From the NCBI GenBank assembly GCA_002403995.1, contig DHIV01000125.1, positions 4,434-15,842 of the forward strand: a stretch of 11,409 nucleotides of DNA, read 5' to 3'. Below, in pieces: positions 6,181 to 11,409 of this stretch. The position numbers and the translations under genes were made by a program. The DNA is from Gallionella sp. UBA4737. Lineage in GTDB: Bacteria > Pseudomonadota > Gammaproteobacteria > Burkholderiales > Gallionellaceae. The notes under the pieces were generated by a model that saw only the letters and a list, made by a program, of their open reading frames with translations, was not told the DNA's origin and did not search any database. Each line of letters begins with the position of its first letter. Positions within the stretch are counted from its first letter, which is position 1.

Positions 6181-6480
6181 TTAATTAGTTGCCGCCTTCT
6201 CAAGCAGCTTTGCAACACGCCAACTCTTGGTCTTGGCAATCGGACGGCACTCTTCGATCATTACCACATCGCCCGTATGAATCTCGTTGGCTTCATCATG
6301 CGCATGGTATTTTTTTGAAACGCGAATGATCTTGCCCAGCAGCGGGTGCTTGACTTTGCGCTCGACCAGGACCGTTACCGTCTTGTCCATCTTGTCGCTC
6401 GTCACGGTACCAGTCAGGGTACGTTTCAGCTTGGAATCCATTGTTGCGTTAGTTTCGCTGGTTGCTTTTGAATCGCTCAT
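6181..6480 (-). CDS. rpsQ: 30S ribosomal protein S17
   Basis: S17 is an OB-fold primary binder of 16S rRNA in the 5' domain. The family core runs from about residue 17 (KLKRTLTGTVTSDKMDKTV), through VERKVKHPLLGKII, YHAHDEAN and IEECRPIAKTKSW (75-87). At 99 residues it is about 15 longer than E. coli S17 (84). The excess is a Ser/Thr/Ala-rich N-terminal tail. The start at 6480 overlaps the rpmC stop as ATGA, with AAAGG and AGGA upstream. A second Met at residue 14 has no Shine-Dalgarno sequence. This is the last S10-cluster gene before the 133-base gap. Confidence 0.95.
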   Translation of the reverse strand: MSDSKATSETNATMDSKLKRTLTGTVTSDKMDKTVTVLVERKVKHPLLGKIIRVSKKYHAHDEANEIHTGDVVMIEECRPIAKTKSWRVAKLLEKAATN

Positions 6481-6671
6481 TTCCTGGCACCTTTTTCTGT
6501 CAACACGGTTTTCACGCGTGCAATATCCCGGCGCACCTTGCGAAATTCGCTGGTATTGGTTATTTGTTGTGTAGCAGCCTGCATACGCAGACCGAATTGG
6601 GCCTTGGTCAAGGAAAGCAATTCGGTTTGCAAATCTGCTGCGGACTTGGCTTTAAGTTCACTGGCCTTCAT
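6477..6671 (-). CDS. rpmC: 50S ribosomal protein L29
   Basis: L29 is a helical-hairpin protein beside the tunnel exit. It neighbours L23 and contributes to the docking area for trigger factor and SRP. The 64 residues (E. coli 63) start MKASELKAKSAADLQTELL. They include LRMQAATQQITNTSEFRKVRR, ending in IARVKTVLTEKGARK, the expected two-helix pattern. It begins one base after the rplP stop, with AGGGA inside the end of rplP. It overlaps rpsQ by four bases (ATGA). Confidence 0.96.
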   Translation of the reverse strand: MKASELKAKSAADLQTELLSLTKAQFGLRMQAATQQITNTSEFRKVRRDIARVKTVLTEKGARK

Positions 6672-6672
6672 G

Positions 6673-7089
6673 TTATGTCCCTACCTGTCTGACTACAAAA
6701 GTGGTGGCCAAGGGCAGCTTTGCCGACGCCAGAAGAAACGCTTCACGGGCCAGGGCTTCACTCACGCCGTCCATTTCGTACAGCATCTTGCCCGGCTGAA
6801 TCTCCGCGACGTAGTACTCGGGGTTGCCCTTGCCGTTACCCATGCGGACTTCCGCAGGCTTTTTGGAGATCGGCTTATCCGGGAAAATGCGGATCCAGAT
6901 ACGGCCGCCGCGCTTGATGTGGCGCGTCATGGCACGGCGTGCGGCTTCGATCTGGCGTGCCGTCAAACGGCCGCGCACCACCGCTTTCAGACCAAACTCA
7001 CCGAAACTCACCTTGTTGCCACGGGTGGCGATACCGGTGTTCCGGCCTTTTTGCTCCTTGCGATATTTTCTTCTAGCTGGCTGTAGCAT
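6673..7089 (-). CDS. rplP: 50S ribosomal protein L16
   Basis: L16 organises the A-site side of the peptidyl transferase centre. At 138 residues it is close to the E. coli length (136). It begins MLQPARRKYRKEQKGRN and has GRGGRL-type block VVRGRLTARQIEAARRAMTR (37-56), IWIRIFPDKPISKKP (64-78) and VRMGNGKGNPEYYVA (81-95). Arg82 in VRMG matches the E. coli Arg81 that YcfD/RoxA hydroxylates. The ATG at 7089 lies inside rpsC, a 17-base overlap. GGGAG at 6-base spacing supports this start over any later one. Confidence 0.97.
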   Translation of the reverse strand: MLQPARRKYRKEQKGRNTGIATRGNKVSFGEFGLKAVVRGRLTARQIEAARRAMTRHIKRGGRIWIRIFPDKPISKKPAEVRMGNGKGNPEYYVAEIQPGKMLYEMDGVSEALAREAFLLASAKLPLATTFVVRQVGT

Positions 7090-7783
7090 GCTTTACTCCC
7101 GACTTTCTTGCTTTCTTTTCCGGTTCGGCGGCGACTGGCGCAACGACTTCCTGATCCGAAGTTTCGCCCTTGAATACCCAAACCTTCACACCAATCACGC
7201 CGTAGGTGGTCTTCGCCTCGGATGTGCCGTAGTCGATATCGGCACGCAGAGTATGCAATGGCACGCGGCCTTCGCGATACCACTCGGTGCGGGCGATCTC
7301 TATGCCGTTCAAACGGCCCGCGCTCATGATCTTGATGCCTTGCGCGCCCAGTCGCATCGCGTTTTGCATCGCGCGCTTCATCGCGCGACGAAACATGATG
7401 CGCTTTTCCAGCTGCGCTGTGATGCTCTCGGCGATCAGTTGCGCATCGATTTCCGGCTTGCGCACTTCCTCGATCGCGACATCGACAGATTGCAGGCCCA
7501 TGCGCTTGCGCAATTCCGCGCGCAGGGATTCGATGTCCTCGCCCTTCTTGCCGATCACCATGCCGGGGCGCGCGGTGTAAATAGTCACCTTGGCGTTCTT
7601 GGCCGGACGCTCGATGATCACCTTGGAGACACCGGCAGCAGCCAGTTTCTTTTTCAGATAGGCACGCACATCGATATCTTTAAGCAGCAAGTCTGCAAAA
7701 TTTTTGCTGTTGGAATACCACTTGGAATCCCAGTTCTTGCGTACGCACAACCGGAAACCCGTTGGATGAATTTTCTGTCCCAT
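7073..7783 (-). CDS. rpsC: 30S ribosomal protein S3
   Basis: S3 lines the mRNA entry channel of the 30S subunit and has helicase-like roles with S4 and S5. The 236 residues (E. coli 233) begin MGQKIHPTGFRLCV. A type II KH domain spans about 39-107 with the GxxG loop GKKG at 78-81 (MVIGKKGEDI). The C-terminal domain contains KRIMFRRAMKRAMQNAMRLGAQGIK and WYREGRVPLHTLRADIDYG. The tail is basic and alanine-rich. AAGGG overlapping the rplV TAA lies 6 bases before the ATG. It overlaps rplP by 17 bases. Confidence 0.97.
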   Translation of the reverse strand: MGQKIHPTGFRLCVRKNWDSKWYSNSKNFADLLLKDIDVRAYLKKKLAAAGVSKVIIERPAKNAKVTIYTARPGMVIGKKGEDIESLRAELRKRMGLQSVDVAIEEVRKPEIDAQLIAESITAQLEKRIMFRRAMKRAMQNAMRLGAQGIKIMSAGRLNGIEIARTEWYREGRVPLHTLRADIDYGTSEAKTTYGVIGVKVWVFKGETSDQEVVAPVAAEPEKKARKSGVKHATAS

Positions 7784-7792
7784 AATCTGCCC

Positions 7793-8128
7793 TTAGCTCC
7801 CGACGCTGATCGTAATGTGACAAGTCTGCTTTTCGAGGCGGTTTCCCTGCCCCTTGGCCTTGGCGATAAAGCCTCTGCCGGATGCCGCCTTGTCGACGTA
7901 AATAACCTTGACCTTCAATTCGTCTATATCCGCACCATCGTTATGCTCGGCGTTCGCAATCGCGGACTCGAGCGCCTTCTTGATGATGGTGGCAGCCTTT
8001 TTCGGGCTGAAAGTCAAAATGTTGAGTGCTTGCGCAACCGGCAAACCGCGGATCTGGTCAGCCACCAAGCGGCCCTTTTGAGCCGAAAGATGAATTTTTC
8101 TTGCAACTGCAGTAGTCGTTTTCATCAT
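7793..8128 (-). CDS. rplV: 50S ribosomal protein L22, with an unusual tunnel-loop tip
   Basis: L22 sends a long beta-hairpin into the peptide exit tunnel, where its tip and L4 form the constriction. The 111 residues (E. coli 110) contain SAQKGRLVADQIRGLP (15-30) and LNILTFSPKKAA (35-46). The hairpin spans about VDKAASGRGFIAKAKGQGNR (78-97), followed by EKQTCHITISV. The E. coli tip Met82-Lys83-Arg84, whose deletion gives erythromycin resistance, aligns with Gly84-Arg85-Gly86. E. coli Arg92 aligns with Gln94, whereas Lys90 is kept as Lys92. The start at 8128 overlaps the rpsS stop as ATGA; a second ATG directly follows, so the protein may be one residue shorter. Confidence 0.96.
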   Translation of the reverse strand: MMKTTTAVARKIHLSAQKGRLVADQIRGLPVAQALNILTFSPKKAATIIKKALESAIANAEHNDGADIDELKVKVIYVDKAASGRGFIAKAKGQGNRLEKQTCHITISVGS

Positions 8129-8415
8129 GCCCCCGGTTTCTTGACCACGGCTTTTTTATCAGCAGAATGGCCCTTGAAGGTGCGCGTCAGGGAGAACTCA
8201 CCCAGCTTGTGGCCCACCATGTTTTCGGATACGTATACCGGAATATGCTGCTTGCCGTTGTGCACCGCAATGGTCAGACCGACGAACTCGGGTAACACTG
8301 TGGAACGGCGTGACCAGGTTTTCACCGGGCGCTTATCATTGGTCGCGCGCACTGCCTCGATCTTCTTGAGCAAGTGAGCATCGACAAACGGACCTTTTTT
8401 AATCGAACGTGCCAT
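8125..8415 (-). CDS. rpsS: 30S ribosomal protein S19
   Basis: S19 is a 30S head protein that forms a pair with S13 and contacts the 50S central protuberance. The 96 residues (E. coli 92) begin MARSIKKGPFVDAHLLKKIE. They contain KRPVKTWSRRSTVLPEFVG, VHNGKQHIPVYVSENMVGHK and FSLTRTFKGHS, which fit the family throughout. The Shine-Dalgarno sequence AAGGGG is fused to the rplB stop codon (TAAGGGG). The gene overlaps rplV by four bases, suggesting coupled translation. Confidence 0.97.
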   Translation of the reverse strand: MARSIKKGPFVDAHLLKKIEAVRATNDKRPVKTWSRRSTVLPEFVGLTIAVHNGKQHIPVYVSENMVGHKLGEFSLTRTFKGHSADKKAVVKKPGA

Positions 8416-8428
8416 ATCTATCTACCCC

Positions 8429-9256
8429 TTAAACCTGAAAGCGACGACGCACGATCATGCCGCTGGTGCGTTTGTTGCGACGTGTGCGGAAACCCTTGGC
8501 CGGCACACCCCATGGGCTGACCGGGTGACGGCCGGCAGCAGTCTTGCCCTCACCGCCGCCATGCGGGTGATCGACCGGGTTCATGACCACACCCCGAACG
8601 GTTGGGCGGACACCGCGCCAACGCATCGCACCGGCCTTGCCGATGGAACGCAGGCTATGCTCGGAATTGCCCACCTCGCCCAGGGTTGCCTTGCAATCGA
8701 TGTGCACCTTGCGGATCTCGCCGGAGCGCAGACGCAATTGAGCGTAACTGCCTTCGCGAGCCAGCAACTGCACCGAAGTACCAGCCGAACGCGCCAACTG
8801 CGCGCCTTTGCCCGGCAACATTTCGATGCAGTGTATGGTCGAGCCGACCGGAACGTTGCGCAGCGGCAATGCATTGCCCGGCTTGATCGGCGCTTCCGAA
8901 CCGCTCACCAGGGTCGCACCGGCCGCAATACCCTTGGGTGCGATGATGTAGCGGCGCTCGCCATCGGCGTAGCACAGCAAAGCCAGGTTGGCACTGCGGT
9001 TTGGATCATATTCCAGGCGCTCCACAGTCGCCGGTATTCCATCCTTGTCGCGCTTGAAGTCGACCATACGGTAATGCTGCTTGTGCCCGCCGCCCTTGTG
9101 ACGCGTGGTGATGTGCCCGTTATTGTTGCGGCCTGCGGTACTGTTTTGTTTTTCCAGCAATGCTGCGACCGGCTTGCCCTTGTGCAGATCAGGATTGACA
9201 AGGCGCACGACGGCGCGCTGCCCCGGTGTTGTTGGTTTTAGTTTAATCAATGCCAT
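8429..9256 (-). CDS. rplB: 50S ribosomal protein L2
   Basis: L2 is needed for 50S assembly, subunit association and peptidyl transferase activity. The 275 residues (E. coli 273) start MALIKLKPTTPGQR. An OB-fold domain contains GRNNNGHITTRHKGGGHKQHYR (42-63), and an SH3-like domain follows. The family signature VMNPVDHPHGGGEG (224-237) contains the conserved histidines linked to L2 function in E. coli. AGRHPVSPWGVPAKGFRTRR follows, and the basic end is RRRFQV. It begins 5 bases after rplW, with AAGGA inside the end of that gene. Nothing is missing. Confidence 0.98.
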   Translation of the reverse strand: MALIKLKPTTPGQRAVVRLVNPDLHKGKPVAALLEKQNSTAGRNNNGHITTRHKGGGHKQHYRMVDFKRDKDGIPATVERLEYDPNRSANLALLCYADGERRYIIAPKGIAAGATLVSGSEAPIKPGNALPLRNVPVGSTIHCIEMLPGKGAQLARSAGTSVQLLAREGSYAQLRLRSGEIRKVHIDCKATLGEVGNSEHSLRSIGKAGAMRWRGVRPTVRGVVMNPVDHPHGGGEGKTAAGRHPVSPWGVPAKGFRTRRNKRTSGMIVRRRFQV

Positions 9257-9261
9257 GATGA

Positions 9262-9609
9262 TTATCCTTGCTCACTTGCAGCAAAATTGATTTCCTGACC
9301 GGGTGCCAGGCATACATACGCCTTTTTCCAGTCATTGCGGCGGCCGATGACACGACCGCTACGCTTGATCTTGCCCTTGACGCATGCCACTTGCACGCTG
9401 TTCACGCTCACCTTGAACATCATTTCTACGGCAGCTTTGATCTCAGGCTTGGTCGCGTCCGTTGCGACACGGAAAATGACTTGCTCGTTTTTTTCGGCAA
9501 CATGGGTTGCCTTTTCGGAGATTTGCGGCGCGAGCAGCACGTTCATCAAACGTTCCTGGCTGAATTGCCCGGAATTTAATTGCCGGGGGCTAACTTTTGG
9601 GGTACTCAT
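9262..9609 (-). CDS. rplW: 50S ribosomal protein L23
   Basis: L23 lies at the exit of the peptide tunnel and is the main docking site for trigger factor, SRP and the Sec translocon. The core contains ERLMNVLLAPQISEKATHVAE (residues 19-39), DATKPEIKAAVEMMF and RSGRVIGRRNDWKKAYV, matching the family. At 115 residues it is about 15 longer than E. coli L23 (100), owing to an N-terminal segment MSTPKVSPRQLNSGQFSQ. The ATG at 9609 overlaps the rplD stop (ATGA) with AGGAG 8 bases before it, which supports the longer form. An internal Met22 would give a truncated start with no clear ribosome site. Confidence 0.95.
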   Translation of the reverse strand: MSTPKVSPRQLNSGQFSQERLMNVLLAPQISEKATHVAEKNEQVIFRVATDATKPEIKAAVEMMFKVSVNSVQVACVKGKIKRSGRVIGRRNDWKKAYVCLAPGQEINFAASEQG

Positions 9610-10238
9610 GCGAACATCTCCTCGATTTTAGCCACCGCGCTGCGCGTCACCAGCACATTCGGAAAACGCACCAAGCTGATCGGGTCGGCCTGATTGGCTT
9701 CCAGTACCAGCACGTTAGCCAGATTGCGGGAAGACAGGTACAGATTTTCATCGATGTTGTCGGTGATGATCAGCAGGCGAAAGCGATTGGTATCCACACC
9801 CAGGCCCTTGATCTTCTGCGCCAGCAACTTCGTTTTTGGCGAATCGACTGTCAGGCTGTCCACGACCACCAAGCGGTTTTCGCTGACCAGTCTTGACAAG
9901 ATCGAAGCAAAACCGGCGCGATACATCTTGCGGTTCACTTTTTGGGTGTAATTTTCTTCGGCAGTGTTCGGGAATATCTTGCCGCCACCGCGCCACAACG
10001 GGCTGGATGCCATACCTGCACGTGCGCGGCCTGTGCCTTTTTGCGCATACGGTTTGCGGGTGCTCTTGGCGATTTCGCTGCGGCCTTTTTGCTTGCTGTT
10101 GCCTGCGCGCGCATTCGCCTGATAGGCGGTAACCAACTGATGGACCAGATCCTCGTTATATTCGCGGCCGAACAGCTCGTCGGAAGCCTTCAGATTGGCG
10201 GCCGGCTGACCTTTATCGTTAATGACTTTAAGTTCCAT
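9606..10238 (-). CDS. rplD: 50S ribosomal protein L4, with a changed tunnel loop
   Basis: L4 starts 50S assembly, projects a loop into the exit tunnel and, in E. coli, represses its own S10 operon. The 210 residues (E. coli 201) begin MELKVINDKGQPAANLKASD. They contain VHQLVTAYQANARAGN (32-47), the tunnel loop RKPYAQKGTGRARAG (61-75), SSPLWRGGGKIFPN (78-91) and NRKMYRAGF. E. coli has KPWRQKGTGR here, so Trp60 and Arg61 become Tyr64 and Ala65. Lys63, the macrolide-resistance site, is kept as Lys67. The start overlaps rplC by one base (TAATG), and the end overlaps rplW by four. Confidence 0.97.
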   Translation of the reverse strand: MELKVINDKGQPAANLKASDELFGREYNEDLVHQLVTAYQANARAGNSKQKGRSEIAKSTRKPYAQKGTGRARAGMASSPLWRGGGKIFPNTAEENYTQKVNRKMYRAGFASILSRLVSENRLVVVDSLTVDSPKTKLLAQKIKGLGVDTNRFRLLIITDNIDENLYLSSRNLANVLVLEANQADPISLVRFPNVLVTRSAVAKIEEMFA

Positions 10239-10882
10239 TACACACCTGCCTTAACTGCGGGACGCACGATGATGCTGCTGTTGATACAACCCGGAACAGC
10301 ACCTTTTACCAGCAGCAATTGACGCGCAACATCGACACGCACGACCTGCAGATTCTGCACAGTCCTTTGCACGTCGCCCAGATGGCCGGTCATGCGCTTG
10401 CCCGGAAACACGCGGCCCGGATCTTGCGCCATACCGATGGAGCCGGGCACGTTATGCGACTTGGAGTTACCGTGCGATGCGCGGCCCGATTTGAAATGGT
10501 GGCGCTTGATGGTGCCGGCGTAGCCCTTACCTTTGGTTACACCCGTCACATCCACGAGTTGACCCACCTGAAAAATCTCCACACTGACCACGGAGCCTGC
10601 TTGCAGGCCATCCAGTTGTGCTGGGGATACGGTGAATTCTTTCAGTGCACTCCCGGCTTCCACACCCGCCTTGGCGTAATGTCCGGCGGCAGCCTTGCTG
10701 ACGCGACCGGGACGACGTACTCCGTGTGCCAATTGCACAGCGGTGTAGCCATCGGTGCCTACGGATTTAACCTGAGTGACACGATTGTTGGACACTTCCA
10801 GCACAGTCACCGGCAACGAAGAACCGTCATCGGTGAATACGCGGGTCATGCCAATCTTGCGACCGACAAGTCCTAAGCTCAT
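10238..10882 (-). CDS. rplC: 50S ribosomal protein L3
   Basis: L3 is an early 50S assembly protein whose loops approach the peptidyl transferase centre. The 214 residues (E. coli 209) begin MSLGLVGRKIGMTRVFTDDG. They contain the signature block VTGVTKGKGYAGTIKRHHF (112-130), HGNSKSHNVPGSIGMAQDPGRVFPGKRM (137-164) and VKGAVPG. The Gln153 in this loop is in the region where PrmB methylates E. coli L3 (Gln150). AGAGGA precedes the ATG. It overlaps rplD by one base and is separated from rpsJ by a 91-base gap that contains a hairpin. Confidence 0.97.
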   Translation of the reverse strand: MSLGLVGRKIGMTRVFTDDGSSLPVTVLEVSNNRVTQVKSVGTDGYTAVQLAHGVRRPGRVSKAAAGHYAKAGVEAGSALKEFTVSPAQLDGLQAGSVVSVEIFQVGQLVDVTGVTKGKGYAGTIKRHHFKSGRASHGNSKSHNVPGSIGMAQDPGRVFPGKRMTGHLGDVQRTVQNLQVVRVDVARQLLLVKGAVPGCINSSIIVRPAVKAGV

Positions 10883-10903
10883 TTTTATTTCCTCTTGTTA
10901 AGG

Positions 10904-10925
10904 GGCTGACTTCAATTGGTCAGCC
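10904..10925 (-). promoter_or_regulatory. Intercistronic hairpin between rpsJ and rplC
   Basis: On the coding strand, GGCTGAC and GTCAGCC form a perfect 7-base-pair stem around an 8-base loop (CAATTGAA). It lies 22 bases before the rplC ATG, just ahead of the AGAGGA ribosome site. No U tract follows it in the transcript, so it is not an intrinsic terminator for these genes. Possible roles are mRNA processing, protection of the 3' end of rpsJ, or tuning of rplC initiation. The rest of this 91-base gap shows no convincing promoter. Confidence 0.6.
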
Positions 10926-10973
10926 GATTTTTGCTGCTGATACTTACTTGCGAAACCTAGGCACTGCAATCAA

Positions 10974-11285
10974 TTACTGCAACTTGATTTCCACATCCAC
11001 ACCGGCCGGCAGATCCAGCTTCATCAGTGCATCCACCGTCTTGTCGGTAGGATCGACGATGTCCATCAAACGCAGATGGGTGCGGATCTCGAACTGATCA
11101 CGCGAAGTCTTGTTTACATGCGGGGAACGCAGCACATCGAAACGCTCGATCTTGGTCGGCAACGGCACCGGGCCGTTCACCACCGCACCGGTGCGTTTTG
11201 CTGTTTCAACGATACGCGCGGCCGACTGGTCGATCAGGCGATAATCAAACGCCTTCAGGCGTATGCGGATTTTTTGACTTTGCAT
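10974..11285 (-). CDS. rpsJ: 30S ribosomal protein S10 / transcription antitermination factor NusE
   Basis: S10 is a 30S head protein that also acts with NusB in antitermination of rRNA transcription. From the ATG at 11285 it is 103 residues, the same as E. coli. It begins MQSQKIRIRLKAFDYRLIDQ and carries the signature VNGPVPLPTKIERFDVLRSP (36-55), followed by HVNKTSRDQFEIRTHLR. The frame opens five codons earlier (ATG at 11300), but that start has no Shine-Dalgarno sequence, whereas AAGAGAAG precedes 11285, and homologues start MQ.QKIRIRL. It is the first gene of the S10 cluster, downstream of a promoter candidate overlapping the end of tuf. Confidence 0.97.
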   Translation of the reverse strand: MQSQKIRIRLKAFDYRLIDQSAARIVETAKRTGAVVNGPVPLPTKIERFDVLRSPHVNKTSRDQFEIRTHLRLMDIVDPTDKTVDALMKLDLPAGVDVEIKLQ

Positions 11286-11304
11286 AATCTTCTCTTGCAT
11301 TTAC

Positions 11305-11317
11305 GCGGCAATGCCGC
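11305..11317 (-). promoter_or_regulatory. Small GC-rich hairpin in the rpsJ leader
   Basis: GCGGC and GCCGC form a 5-base-pair stem with a 3-base loop, about 20 bases before the rpsJ start. It lies downstream of the larger hairpin at 11334-11368. It could affect access to the weak rpsJ ribosome site. A stem this short may also be chance. Confidence 0.35.
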
Positions 11318-11333
11318 TAATTAAAGAACGAAA

Positions 11334-11368
11334 TCGCGTGGTTCAGGCCAGAGACCTGGACCACGCGA
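11334..11368 (-). terminator. Strong hairpin between tuf and rpsJ: tuf terminator or S10 leader attenuator
   Basis: The arms 11368-11355 and 11347-11334 pair over 14 positions with a single C-A mismatch around a 7-base loop. The coding strand continues TTTCGTTCTTTAATTAG, a U-rich but interrupted tail, so termination may be partial. The stem begins 17 bases after the tuf stop, which fits a tuf terminator. It also starts within a few bases of the predicted S10 transcript start, which makes a leader structure possible. Confidence 0.65.
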
Positions 11369-11376
11369 GGGGGCGC

Positions 11377-11405
11377 ATTGTAGTCCTACTCAATAATCTT
11401 TGCAA
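11377..11405 (-). promoter_or_regulatory. Candidate sigma70 promoter for the S10 operon, overlapping the tuf 3' end
   Basis: On the minus strand, TTGCAA (11405-11400) and TACAAT (11382-11377) are separated by 17 bases. GCGCCCCC follows, a GC-rich discriminator like that of the rplN promoter candidate. The -35 hexamer and most of the spacer are codons of the tuf end. Predicted initiation is near 11370, which gives an rpsJ leader of about 85 bases. The -35 match is moderate and partly constrained by coding sequence, so this is less certain than the other two. Confidence 0.5.
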
Positions 11406-11409
11406 CCAC
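11386..11409 (-). CDS. tuf: Elongation factor Tu (last seven codons and stop, runs off the right edge)
   Basis: The minus strand at the window edge reads V-V-A-K-I-I-E-stop, which is the C-terminus usual for betaproteobacterial EF-Tu. A tuf gene immediately upstream of rpsJ is the normal arrangement (str cluster followed by S10 cluster). EF-Tu delivers aminoacyl-tRNA to the ribosome. Only 24 bases are visible, so the call rests on this short peptide and on gene order. Confidence 0.78.
   Translation of the reverse strand: MVAKIIE

Noticed and set aside
6824..8377. A 517-codon open frame on the plus strand, antisense to rplP, rpsC, rplV and rpsS
   Set aside because: It mirrors four certain ribosomal genes. 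Its translation has no recognisable family, it is rich in Arg/His/Cys/Leu as expected from reverse-strand codons, and it has no promoter or ribosome site that I can see.
10904..10930. Intrinsic terminator on the plus strand (stem followed by GATTTTTG)
   Set aside because: There is no plus-strand gene to terminate. The T run follows the stem only in the antisense direction and may be chance.
10926..10973. Promoter between rpsJ and rplC (TTGCAG-17-TAAGTA)
   Set aside because: The -10 hexamer matches only two of six positions.
11286..11300. S10 start at the ATG at 11300
   Set aside because: No ribosome site upstream; homologues begin with the MQSQKIRIRL sequence at 11285.
1..11409. Mobile elements, CRISPR, tRNA genes, pseudogenes or a foreign insertion
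   Set aside because: The window is fully occupied by a collinear, intact ribosomal gene cluster; no repeats longer than the short hairpins and no composition break were seen.

Overview
The window is one uninterrupted block of ribosomal-protein genes, all transcribed on the minus strand. It runs from the last codons of an elongation factor Tu gene (right edge) through the S10 cluster and the spc cluster to the first 72 codons of rpsM (left edge). In transcription order: tuf (3' end), rpsJ, rplC, rplD, rplW, rplB, rpsS, rplV, rpsC, rplP, rpmC, rpsQ | rplN, rplX, rplE, rpsN, rpsH, rplF, rplR, rpsE, rpmD, rplO, secY, infA, rpmJ | rpsM (5' end). I see no frameshift, insertion, mobile element, tRNA or CRISPR array.

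The gene order, infA between secY and rpmJ, the EF-Tu C-terminus VVAKIIE, and L3, L22 and S5 sequences that look betaproteobacterial from memory all suggest a betaproteobacterium. Nitrosomonadales (Gallionella/Sideroxydans-like) is a guess within that. S14 is the zinc-free type, whereas L36 keeps its zinc ligands.

Most genes are separated by 0-30 bases or overlap by 1, 4 or 17 bases. At six junctions the stop codon forms part of the next gene's Shine-Dalgarno sequence. Only four gaps exceed 60 bases: tuf-rpsJ, rpsJ-rplC, rpsQ-rplN and rpmJ-rpsM. Three of them carry a sigma70-type promoter candidate in the same slots as the E. coli S10, spc and alpha operon promoters. The S10 candidate overlaps the tuf 3' end. 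The S10 and spc candidates have GC-rich discriminators, as expected for stringently controlled ribosomal promoters, and each predicted transcript starts with a hairpin in its first few tens of bases.

The products are small- and large-subunit ribosomal proteins, the SecY translocon channel that receives nascent membrane proteins at the ribosome exit, and initiation factor IF-1. The most unusual protein-level signal is at the constriction of the ribosome exit tunnel. The L4 loop has KPYAQKGTGR instead of KPWRQKGTGR. The L22 loop tip has GRG instead of MKR/LKR, and Gln where E. coli has Arg92. Several basic residues that normally line the constriction therefore appear to be missing.
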